Assembly: GCA_035760665.1 (NCBI GenBank)
Contig: DASTSN010000013.1
Location: 1-64,000, forward strand
Source: DASTSN01 sp035760665
GTDB taxonomy: Bacteria > Bacteroidota > Bacteroidia > Chitinophagales > Chitinophagaceae
DNA: 64,000 bases
Reading direction: 5' to 3'
Positions 42,823-50,630 of this stretch are shown here, piece by piece (position 1 is the first letter of the stretch; the number at the start of each line of letters is the position of its first letter). The notes below the pieces were generated by a model. That model was not told the origin of the DNA, did no database searches, and saw only the letters and a list, made by a program, of their open reading frames with translations. Made by a program: the position numbers and the translations under genes.

Positions 42823-45444
42823 TTACAAAAGTTTTTTCACTATCCTGATTACCTCATCCAGTTTAGCAGCCTCCTGTCCGCCGGCAGTGGCCAGTGTTTT
42901 TTGTCCGCCGCCGCCGCCTTTTATCAGGGGTGCTACCTGTTCTTTAATAATTTTACCTGCATCAAGACCGCGTGCAGCAGCGACAGTGTCGGCAATGCCG
43001 ATGGCCACAGCCGGTTTACCACCGATATTTGCGCACAGTACCACCACATAATCGTTCAGGTTATTTTTCAAATCAAAACAAATTTTCTTCAGTGCATCTG
43101 GATTACTGACTTCAACGATATCACCAATAAAAGTGATCCCGTTAATTATTTCATCTTTTGTCAATAATTCATTACGTATTCCCACCAGCATTCTGTTCTC
43201 CGCATGCTCAATCCGTTTTTTCAGATCGTTGTTTTCTGCAAGAATATTTTCCAATGCTTTTTGGAGATCCTTGGGATGTTTTAATAATTCCCGGAGACTG
43301 CTCACTTGATTTACCTGGTCACGCACATATCGTTCGGCCTGTGCACCGCAGACTGCTTCTACCCTGCGCACCCCTGCTGCCACAGCTGATTCTGCAATAA
43401 TTTTAAATAATCCCAGTTCCCCGGTTGCGCCCACATGGGTACCGCCGCAGAGTTCTACGGAATAAGCTGGATCAATGATTACGACCCGGACTATGTCTCC
43501 GTATTTTTCGCCAAACAGTGCCATTGCCCCTAGTTGCAACGCTTCTTCTTTTGGCATTTCTTTAATCACTACCGGTATATTCTCCCGTATCTTCTTGTTA
43601 ACCAACTCTTCCACTGCGACAATTTCCTTGTCTGTCATTTTTGCAAAATGTGAAAAGTCAAACCGCAAATGTTCCGCATTAACGAGCGAGCCTTTTTGTG
43701 CTACGTGGGTACCCAGCACTCTTCGCAAAGCCGCATGAAGCAAGTGCGTGGCTGAATGGTGCAGGGCAGTGTCTTTTCTTCGTTGAATATCCACTTTTGC
43801 AAAAACCGGCCCGTCTATGTTAGCCGGGAGCTTCCCGGTAAAATGTATGATCAGGTCATTTTCTTTTTTGGTATCCACAACGTCCACGGTCTCGTCTGCA
43901 AATTTCAAAACACCGGTGTCACCTGCCTGGCCACCACTTTCGGCATAGAAAGGTGTTTTGATCAGCACTACCTGGTAACTTTCTTTACCTTTTGTTTTCA
44001 CCTTCCTGTACCGTGCCACGGTGGTTTCTGCTTCCAGCAAGGTATACCCTACAAATTCATTTTTGCCTGCATCATGTACTATAATCCAGTCTTCTGTATC
44101 AATCGCAGTAGCTGCGCGGCTGCGTTCCTTTTGCTTTTGCATTTCGACAGTAAACCCATTTTCGTCTACTGAGAGGTCATTTTCTGCTGCGATCAGCCTG
44201 GTAAGATCCAATGGAAAGCCATAGGTATCATAGAGCTCAAACACCTCGCTGCCCTTCAGTACCCGGTCGGCTCCTGATGAAACAATTATCTCGTCAATAC
44301 GCTTTAATCCTTTTTCGAGGGTTCTTAGAAAAGCATCCTCCTCTTCTTTTATTACCTTGCTAACAAATTCCTTTTGCTGAGCCAGCTCCGGGAAAACAGT
44401 TTCAAATTGCTTTGCCAGAAACGGTACCAGCTGGTTTAACAAAGGCTGTTTATAGTCCAGGTAAGAATAATAATACCGTACAGCTCTTCGCAAAATTCTC
44501 CTGATCACATAGCCTGCACCCGTATTGGATGGCAGCTGGCCGTCTGCAATAGTGAAGCTGATTGCCCGGATATGATCGGCCAGTACCCGAAAAGCTATAT
44601 CTTTTTTGTCATCGCTACATTCATATTTCTTACCAGTGATTTTTTCTGTTTCTGTTATGGTTGTCGTGAAAATGTCTGTATCATAATTGCTGTGTTTGCC
44701 CTGCAATACCCTGACCAGGCGCTCCAGGCCCATACCTGTATCCACATGTTTGGCAGGCAAGGGTTCCAGAGTGCCATCTTTTTTCCGGTTATACTGGATA
44801 AATACATTATTCCAGATTTCGATCACCTGCGGGTTATCCCGGTTTACCAGAGTTTTTCCGTCCACTCTTTTCCGTTCATCATCCGGCCTGCAATCGATAT
44901 GAATTTCTGTACAGGGCCCACAGGGGCCGGTATCACCCATTTCCCAAAAATTATCTTTTTTACTGCCTGGTAAAATGCGGTCTTCGGCAATTACTTTTTT
45001 CCATTCAGTAAAGGCTTCTTCATCTTTTGGAAGGCCCTCTTTTTCGTCGCCTTCGAAAACGGTCACATATAAACGGTCCTTGTCAATTTGATACACTTCT
45101 GTCAGCAACTCCCAGCTCCAGGCGATAGCCTCTTTTTTGAAATAATCACCAAAACTCCAGTTACCCAGCATTTCAAACATCGTATGATGATAGGTATCCA
45201 CCCCCACTTCTTCCAGGTCGTTGTGCTTGCCGCTTACCCGCAAACATTTTTGGGTATCGGCCACCCGGGTATGCGGTGCTTTTTTATTTCCCAGGAAAAA
45301 ATCCTTAAACTGGTTCATTCCTGCATTGGTAAACATCAGCGTGGGATCATTTTTTACTACGATGGGTGCAGAGGGTACAATCACATGCCCTTTTGACTGG
45401 AAAAATTCCAGGAATTTTTTTCTGATTTCGGTACTCGTCAACAT
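42823..45444 (-). CDS. alaS: Alanyl-tRNA synthetase
   Basis: AlaRS charges tRNA-Ala and edits mischarged Ser or Gly. The 873-residue protein has the aminoacylation core (N-terminus T-S-T-E-I-R-K-K-F-L-E-F-F, H-V-D-T-G-M-G-L-E-R), the editing domain with zinc ligands H-H-S-A-T-H-L-L-H and L-C-G-G-T-H-V, and a C-terminal glycine-rich G-G-G-G-Q-K-T domain. The length is standard. It is divergent from an M23 peptidase gene across 158 bases. Confidence 0.98.
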   Translation of the reverse strand: MLTSTEIRKKFLEFFQSKGHVIVPSAPIVVKNDPTLMFTNAGMNQFKDFFLGNKKAPHTRVADTQKCLRVSGKHNDLEEVGVDTYHHTMFEMLGNWSFGDYFKKEAIAWSWELLTEVYQIDKDRLYVTVFEGDEKEGLPKDEEAFTEWKKVIAEDRILPGSKKDNFWEMGDTGPCGPCTEIHIDCRPDDERKRVDGKTLVNRDNPQVIEIWNNVFIQYNRKKDGTLEPLPAKHVDTGMGLERLVRVLQGKHSNYDTDIFTTTITETEKITGKKYECSDDKKDIAFRVLADHIRAISFTIADGQLPSNTGAGYVIRRILRRAVRYYYSYLDYKQPLLNQLVPFLAKQFETVFPELAQQKEFVSKVIKEEEDAFLRTLEKGLKRIDEIIVSSGADRVLKGSEVFELYDTYGFPLDLTRLIAAENDLSVDENGFTVEMQKQKERSRAATAIDTEDWIIVHDAGKNEFVGYTLLEAETTVARYRKVKTKGKESYQVVLIKTPFYAESGGQAGDTGVLKFADETVDVVDTKKENDLIIHFTGKLPANIDGPVFAKVDIQRRKDTALHHSATHLLHAALRRVLGTHVAQKGSLVNAEHLRFDFSHFAKMTDKEIVAVEELVNKKIRENIPVVIKEMPKEEALQLGAMALFGEKYGDIVRVVIIDPAYSVELCGGTHVGATGELGLFKIIAESAVAAGVRRVEAVCGAQAERYVRDQVNQVSSLRELLKHPKDLQKALENILAENNDLKKRIEHAENRMLVGIRNELLTKDEIINGITFIGDIVEVSNPDALKKICFDLKNNLNDYVVVLCANIGGKPAVAIGIADTVAAARGLDAGKIIKEQVAPLIKGGGGGQKTLATAGGQEAAKLDEVIRIVKKLL

Positions 45445-45465
45445 ATGAAGACAATAAAGAATGGG

Positions 45466-45496
45466 TTGATTTTTGCTGTATATCCGGCTATCTTTG
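45466..45496 (+). promoter_or_regulatory. Promoter of the M23 peptidase gene (-33 and -7)
   Basis: TTG (45466-45468), a 20-base spacer and TATCTTTG (45489-45496) match the Bacteroidota consensus; the ATG is 106 bases downstream. Confidence 0.65.
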
Positions 45497-45602
45497 TCGC
45501 CTGTGCTTATTGCAACAATGCTGTTTCCGGTTTTCAGCAGGCTTGCAAAGGTAACGATTCAGGCGGCAACTGAATCTGTGCTAACTATCCGGGCATTGCA
45601 TT

Positions 45603-46574
45603 ATGAAGAAGATCAAGTACTATTATAACACCAACACCCTCCGGTACGAAAAACTGGAAACGCCGCTACGTGTAAAATTGCTACGCATTTTTGGGTTCCT
45701 GGCAGCAGCGTTGGTGACAGCCGCCCTGATTTCCTTCTTTGCTTTCCGTTTTGTTGGTTCTCCCAGCGAAAAATTATTGCGGATTGATAACGAACGGCTG
45801 AAAGATAATTACAAAGAACTAAGCGCCCAGTTAAAAGTGCTGCAACAGCAAATGAGCGAACTGGAAAAAAGAGACAACAGCGTTTACCGCTCGATATTTG
45901 AAGCCAGCCCGATACCGGATAGTGCCCGTGCCAAAGAACTAGAAAAAAAACTGGAAATTGCCAAAATTGAGGGTATGAGTAATTATGAGCTGACCAGTTC
46001 CATTGTCGGCTCGATGAATACACTTTCTGCAAGGATTAAAGCGCAAAACGCCTCATATGACGAGCTGAACGCTTTAATGAAAAACAAAGAAAAAATACTG
46101 GCTGCCACTCCTGCTATTCAGCCGGTCAGCAATAAAGATTTGGAACGCATTGCTTCCGGCTTCGGTTACCGGATTGACCCTATTTACAAAACAATTAAAC
46201 TGCATGCCGGACTGGATTTTGCAGCTCCTATCGGTACTCCTATTTATGCTACTGCCGATGGCGTGGTGAAAGTTGCCGGTTTCAGTGATGGCGGGTATGG
46301 CAACCATGTAATTATCAATCATGGCTACGGGTACGAAACCTTGTATGGCCACATGGTACGTGTAAAAGCCAGGGTGGGCCAGCATGTTAAGCGCGGTGAA
46401 GTAATCGGGTATGTAGGTAGCACAGGCAAATCAACCGGGCCGCATTGCCATTATGAAGTGCACAAAAACGGGCAAAAAATTGACCCCGTTTATTTCTTTT
46501 ATAATGATTTAACACCAGACCAGTTTGACCGTTTGCTGAAAAAAGCCGCTTCGTCTAACCAAAGCCTGGATTGA
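45603..46574 (+). CDS. M23-family peptidase (membrane-anchored LytM type)
   Basis: The 323-residue protein has a basic N-terminus, a membrane helix (about 30-50), a coiled-coil linker (about 55-165) and a C-terminal LytM domain with H-x-x-x-D (H201, D205), H250 and H-x-H in G-P-H-C-H-Y-E-V (H281, H283). All zinc-binding residues are present, so it may be an active endopeptidase that cuts peptidoglycan cross-bridges. It fits the common Bacteroidota cell-wall hydrolase. The next gene follows after 83 bases. Confidence 0.93.
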   Translation: MKKIKYYYNTNTLRYEKLETPLRVKLLRIFGFLAAALVTAALISFFAFRFVGSPSEKLLRIDNERLKDNYKELSAQLKVLQQQMSELEKRDNSVYRSIFEASPIPDSARAKELEKKLEIAKIEGMSNYELTSSIVGSMNTLSARIKAQNASYDELNALMKNKEKILAATPAIQPVSNKDLERIASGFGYRIDPIYKTIKLHAGLDFAAPIGTPIYATADGVVKVAGFSDGGYGNHVIINHGYGYETLYGHMVRVKARVGQHVKRGEVIGYVGSTGKSTGPHCHYEVHKNGQKIDPVYFFYNDLTPDQFDRLLKKAASSNQSLD

Positions 46575-46657
46575 CAAATCAGCTCCATGAATTTTCCACA
46601 ATCCGCTCTTTTTTGAACGGTTATAATGAGGAACAGTTGTATCTTCATTTAATAGTT

Positions 46658-47209
46658 ATGGGTAAGACTTTACCACAGATCGCATTTGATTTTTCCACAC
46701 CGGAAACGACTGAACAACCCGAGGATGTTTTAGCAGCTTCCCGACAAAGAATTGCTGCTGCCCAAACAGAAAATAAAACAGTCACAGAAGTACCTCCTGT
46801 AAAAAAAGAAAAGCCGGTTTCTGTCCGCGGACGGCGTTCACTGAAAGATATAGCCCAGGATGCCGACCTGGTGCAGGTACCCAATGATGAAATTTTGTTC
46901 CAAAAACAATATTATTCGATTGGCGAGGTAGCAGGCTGGTTCCGGGTCAACCAATCCCTGCTGCGTTACTGGGAAACGGAATTTGATGTCTTGCAGCCCC
47001 GCAAGAACAGGAAGGGGGATCGCTTTTTCAGACCTGCGGATGTCAAAAACCTGCAGCTGATTTACGACCTGCTGCGCAGAAGGAAATTCACCATCGAAGG
47101 TGCTAAGGAATACCTGAAGAATAATAAAAGGGCCGAAGAAAAATTTGAGATGATCCGGTCATTGGAAAAAATCAAGGCTTTTTTAAATGAGCTAAAAGCC
47201 AGCTTGTAG
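46658..47209 (+). CDS. MerR-family transcriptional regulator
   Basis: The 183-residue protein (ATG at 46658) has an unstructured, charged N-terminal region of about 80 residues and a MerR-type helix-turn-helix (about 85-150) with Y-Y-S-I-G-E-V-A-G-W-F, L-L-R-Y-W-E-T-E-F and G-D-R-F-F-R-P-A-D-V. The R-Y-W-E form and the long N-terminus are common in Bacteroidota members of unknown function. It lacks a long C-terminal effector domain, so the signal sensed is not evident. It follows the M23 gene on the same strand. Confidence 0.87.
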   Translation: MGKTLPQIAFDFSTPETTEQPEDVLAASRQRIAAAQTENKTVTEVPPVKKEKPVSVRGRRSLKDIAQDADLVQVPNDEILFQKQYYSIGEVAGWFRVNQSLLRYWETEFDVLQPRKNRKGDRFFRPADVKNLQLIYDLLRRRKFTIEGAKEYLKNNKRAEEKFEMIRSLEKIKAFLNELKASL

Positions 47210-47321
47210 CTTGATTCCATCGTAATTATACTTCTCAAAGCAATTGACTGCCGAATTTTAACAGGTACCATACAGTTGGCAGTGAACGAAAGAAGTAATT
47301 TTACGCACATTTACTGTCGCT

Positions 47322-47861
47322 ATGAAAAAAATATTGATTCTAATCACAACATTCGTGGTGCTCGCTGGCCCAATTTTTGCACAACAACAAGGAGCGTTAA
47401 AAGATGCAGAAGGAAATAAACTACTGAAAGGTATCATCTCAAGAGAGCAACTGACGAAAGACACAGCCTTTATCCCCTGGTACAGTGAAAATTTAAAAGG
47501 ATATATTCCATATCCACAGGCCGTTGCAGCACTATCGAAAAACAACCGTTCAATTCAATTTATTGTTTTTATGGGAACATGGTGCCATGATTCCCAGTTT
47601 GTAATTCCTAAGTTTTTCCGGCTACTGGATGTTGCTGGCTTTCCGCAGGATCATGTAACGCTAATCGCCGTTGATGAAAATAAACAAACGGTAAGTCACC
47701 TGTCCGAAGCATTTAATCTTGAAAACGTACCAACGATCATTGTGATGAAAAATGGTAAAGAAATCGGTCGTGTTGTAGAATATGGCAAGCACGGCATGGT
47801 GGATGTTGACCTGGCCGAAATACTCAAAACCACTGATCAAACAGCCAGCCTTGCTCACTGA
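47322..47861 (+). CDS. Secreted thioredoxin-like protein with a single active-site cysteine
   Basis: The 179-residue protein has a signal peptide (M-K-K-I-L-I-L-I-T-T-F-V-V-L, cleavage near F-A-Q-Q) and a thioredoxin fold with the active-site region G-T-W-C-H-D-S (C88, H89, D90, S91), so only the first cysteine of the usual C-x-x-C is kept. N-V-P-T-I-I-V provides the cis-Pro loop. A C-x-x-S site suggests monothiol exchange or a non-redox role. It converges with a propeller-like gene. Confidence 0.85.
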   Translation: MKKILILITTFVVLAGPIFAQQQGALKDAEGNKLLKGIISREQLTKDTAFIPWYSENLKGYIPYPQAVAALSKNNRSIQFIVFMGTWCHDSQFVIPKFFRLLDVAGFPQDHVTLIAVDENKQTVSHLSEAFNLENVPTIIVMKNGKEIGRVVEYGKHGMVDVDLAEILKTTDQTASLAH

Positions 47862-47915
47862 TTTTACAAACAGTGGCGCCAGCTTTTACCTTAGTCTTCA
47901 CCGCTAGAAATACGC

Positions 47916-48734
47916 TTAGCGTAAAGAATAAACCTGCAGTTCATCTTTTTTTAATGCATAAAGCCTGGTGCTAGTAAAACTTACAGATTGGAAGGGCCAT
48001 ACAGGCGACGGCAGCTTTTCGTTATCAACCCGAAAGGTTTTGATTTCGTACCGCTGAAGCGTATCATGCGTAATACCGTAAATATATTTTCCCGCTACTT
48101 TAAAATCTTTCCAGCCGGTAATCAGGATCTTGTTTTTTAAAGTACCATAGTAGTCAAATACATACACCCCGTTAACCGCATCATACAAATACACATAGCC
48201 ATCCTGGTCGTAAATGGCTTGCGGCGAAGGTGCTGCTCCAAATAACTGGCGAAAGTCAGGCGTTTCCAGCAACAACTTACCAAATTCATCAATCTTTTTA
48301 AGTTTACTGTTCAGCTCATCGTACAGCCATATAGTATTATCGTATGCAAGTCCCACTGCATTCACCTGGAAAATATTGTTCCTGCGCAAATCAATTGTGT
48401 TGCGGATATTGAGCAGCCTGTCTAAAATTACGAGTGTAGAAAAGTCTTTGTAGTATAACAACACCCGCAACGGGTTGGAAACATCAATATACGTGGCCTT
48501 CCCAAGCTTCCGGACATCATTGTACACCGCCAGTGAATCGCCCTGGGCGTTTAATTTTTTTAATTGATTCGTACTGCTAAACAGGTAAATATTATCCAGG
48601 TTATCTACAGCAAAATCAACAATATCACCCTTGATGCTTTTCAGGAAATGAAAAGATGAATCTTGCTGAGCCTTTGGCTGCAAACCTGTAATCATAAAAC
48701 AGGCTAACAAAACTGTTGCTTTCAGCATATTCAT
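47916..48734 (-). CDS. Secreted hypothetical protein, possibly beta-propeller-like
   Basis: The protein (about 272 residues from the ATG at 48734) has a signal peptide (cleavage near P-K-A-Q-Q) and repeating beta-strand patterns with D-N-x-I-Y-L, D-G-Y-V-Y-L-Y-D and D-N-T-I-W-L-Y-D at intervals of about 40-50 residues, as in repeat proteins such as NHL-type propellers. No enzymatic motif is visible. The frame begins inside the lpxH end if started earlier, so the later ATG is chosen. It is the last gene of the rsfS-ftsH-lpxH transcript, 4 bases after lpxH. Confidence 0.75.
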   Translation of the reverse strand: MNMLKATVLLACFMITGLQPKAQQDSSFHFLKSIKGDIVDFAVDNLDNIYLFSSTNQLKKLNAQGDSLAVYNDVRKLGKATYIDVSNPLRVLLYYKDFSTLVILDRLLNIRNTIDLRRNNIFQVNAVGLAYDNTIWLYDELNSKLKKIDEFGKLLLETPDFRQLFGAAPSPQAIYDQDGYVYLYDAVNGVYVFDYYGTLKNKILITGWKDFKVAGKYIYGITHDTLQRYEIKTFRVDNEKLPSPVWPFQSVSFTSTRLYALKKDELQVYSLR

Positions 48735-48738
48735 TTCT

Positions 48739-49521
48739 TTACCCGCGAATAATTTTTTGATCACTCCCGTTATAAGATTTTAGCTGTAAATCTCCGGCGT
48801 GCATTTCGGCATACGTATAATAGTGAATCCAGTCGCCTAAATTAATGTACCGGCTATTGTTGTCCAGCTGAAAATCAATGGGCAGGTGCCGGTGACCGAA
48901 AATAAAATAATCATAATGTTTCACCTTCAGCATTTCTTTACAATAGATAATCAGCCATTCATTTTCTTCACCCAGAAAAACTTCCTCTGTGGTGCCCGTT
49001 TGTGCACGGCTGCGCCTGCTGAGGTAATTAGCCAATCCCATGCCAATGAATGGGGGAAAAATACCGAATAACCACTGGCAAAATCTATTGCGAAAAATTT
49101 TTTTGATAAACTTGTACCCATGGTCCCCCGGACCCAGGCCATCGCCATGGCCGATCCAGATTTTTTTTCCGTTTCGTTCAAATGCCTGTGGTTCAAAATA
49201 CACAGGGATATTCAGTTCCTGCTGAAAATAATTTTTCATCCACATATCATGATTCCCTACAAAAAAGTGCATGGGAATGCCAGCGTCCGTCAGTTCGGCC
49301 AGTTTACCCAGCAACCTGGTAAATCCCTTTGGCACTACTTTACGGTATTCATACCAAAAATCAAACATATCGCCTACCAGGAAGATTTCTGCGGCAGAGG
49401 ATTTAATTTCATTCAGAAAACCCACAATAGCTTTTTCCCTTGCCAGGCTGGTTTGAAAATCCGGTGCTCCGAGGTGAAAATCGGAAAGAAAATAAATTTT
49501 TTTATCAGGGGGAACTTGCAC
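48739..49521 (-). CDS. lpxH: UDP-2,3-diacylglucosamine diphosphatase
   Basis: LpxH removes UMP from UDP-2,3-diacylglucosamine in lipid A synthesis, at the inner face of the inner membrane. The 260-residue protein has calcineurin-like metal motifs F-L-S-D-F-H-L-G, V-G-D-M-F-D-F-W, V-G-N-H-D-M-W, G-H-G-D-G and G-H-R-H. The start is GTG (49519-49521). The order of the motifs supports LpxH over general phosphodiesterases. It shows that the organism makes lipid A and so has a Gram-negative envelope. Confidence 0.93.
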   Translation of the reverse strand: MQVPPDKKIYFLSDFHLGAPDFQTSLAREKAIVGFLNEIKSSAAEIFLVGDMFDFWYEYRKVVPKGFTRLLGKLAELTDAGIPMHFFVGNHDMWMKNYFQQELNIPVYFEPQAFERNGKKIWIGHGDGLGPGDHGYKFIKKIFRNRFCQWLFGIFPPFIGMGLANYLSRRSRAQTGTTEEVFLGEENEWLIIYCKEMLKVKHYDYFIFGHRHLPIDFQLDNNSRYINLGDWIHYYTYAEMHAGDLQLKSYNGSDQKIIRG

Positions 49522-49529
49522 GCAACGAT

Positions 49530-49952
49530 TTATTTCTTTGATTGAATATAACTGAGCAAATCACCGGATTCAATAACGGGCCTGCCCTGTACATCGCCAT
49601 TATACCAATACACCCAGGCTTTTACCGTTTCTTTTTCCAAATACACATCTGCCAGTTCCCGCCGGTACAAAGGTGTTTCTCCCGCTTCTGTTCGGATTCC
49701 TTCATAATCATCTAATTGGCCGATAGCCCAGGAAAATTCTGAAGCATTCTTAATTACATAAAGTTCGCCCGTAATAAAAGTATCTTCCTGCACTGGTACC
49801 CCGGCGGGGTAGCTACCCATATCAAAGAGTTTTCCTTTCACCCTGGCATTGCCAACAAACGTAAAATATTTACTGATGTACTCGTAAGCAGGATGCTTAA
49901 AACCGCTCCTGAGCGATCCGTAGACAAACAGGTTGTGCACGTTAGTCTTCAT
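49530..49952 (-). CDS. Gamma-glutamylcyclotransferase-like protein
   Basis: The 140-residue protein has the GGCT-like fold: L-F-V-Y-G-S-L-R-S-G near the N-terminus (the substrate-binding Y-G-S-L loop), then L-D-D-Y-E-G as the catalytic Glu region. It belongs to the AIG2/GGCT family, whose members act on gamma-glutamyl peptides. The substrate here is unknown. It sits between the LUD-domain gene and lpxH, 8 bases from lpxH. Confidence 0.87.
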   Translation of the reverse strand: MKTNVHNLFVYGSLRSGFKHPAYEYISKYFTFVGNARVKGKLFDMGSYPAGVPVQEDTFITGELYVIKNASEFSWAIGQLDDYEGIRTEAGETPLYRRELADVYLEKETVKAWVYWYNGDVQGRPVIESGDLLSYIQSKK

Positions 49953-49981
49953 GCAATAAAAATACTACTGTAACGGGAAAT

Positions 49982-50617
49982 TTAAGCTTCCACCAGGAAT
50001 AAAAAAACTTCTTTGGGACCATGCACGCCCACTACCAGGGTTTTTTCAATATCGGCTGTTCGGCTGGGCCCGGTGGCAAACGTCATCAGTGAGGGAAGGC
50101 GGGCACCGTACTTATCTTTTAACTGCTGCAAGGCATCTTTGATATCGTAAACAAGCTGACTAGTGTATGCAATGCAAATGTGAACCGGCGCATATACACT
50201 CACGGTGCGGCCACTTTGCTGGGCAGCGCTCATCACAATAGACCCTGTTCTTGCCACCAACACTTCACAACCAGTAAGGCTGGCATCACAATCTTTCAGT
50301 TCTGTTTTTGGAGAAAAAGCAAATTGATGCTGTTGCAACATATTCACCAACTTTTCTTCCCGGCAATACAGCTTTGTCCATTTTCGCTGTGCCGCCAGAT
50401 TGGTGAGTTGTGCCACCAGTTCATCCTTGTTAAGACAATATATAAATTTTCCCTGCAGCTGGGTAAATTGTTCGGCAAATTCCAGCTCCAGTTCCTGTAC
50501 AGATGGCCGGAATACGGAATTACTTCCTTCACTTTGTGGAAACGGAAGAGGCGTTGAGTGACTCAACGCCTTTCGTATTTTTTTTAAAATATTTTCTTTG
50601 GCGGGTGAAATATTCAT
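49982..50617 (-). CDS. LUD-domain (LutC/YkgG-like) protein
   Basis: The 211-residue protein has the LutC/YkgG pattern: a middle V-A-R-T-G-S-I-V-M-S and C-terminal G-P-S-R-T-A-D-I-E-K-T-L-V-V-G-V-H-G-P-K. In Bacillus, LutC belongs to a lactate-use complex, but the related LutA and LutB genes are not present here. In Bacteroidota the gene is often placed next to ftsH. Function is not established. The N-terminal coding sequence contains a perfect palindrome (50549-50571). It lies 13 bases after ftsH. Confidence 0.85.
   Translation of the reverse strand: MNISPAKENILKKIRKALSHSTPLPFPQSEGSNSVFRPSVQELELEFAEQFTQLQGKFIYCLNKDELVAQLTNLAAQRKWTKLYCREEKLVNMLQQHQFAFSPKTELKDCDASLTGCEVLVARTGSIVMSAAQQSGRTVSVYAPVHICIAYTSQLVYDIKDALQQLKDKYGARLPSLMTFATGPSRTADIEKTLVVGVHGPKEVFLFLVEA
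50549..50571. repeat. Perfect 11-bp inverted repeat inside the LUD gene
   Basis: AGGCGTTGAGT, one base, ACTCAACGCCT. It lies about 15-23 codons after the start and could fold in the mRNA or be coincidence of coding. Confidence 0.7.
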
Positions 50618-50630
50618 ACCGCAACATGAT

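Noticed and set aside
47911..47923. Palindrome TACGCTTAGCGTA at the end of the propeller-like gene
   Set aside because: Short, overlapping a coding end, and without a T-run; likely chance.
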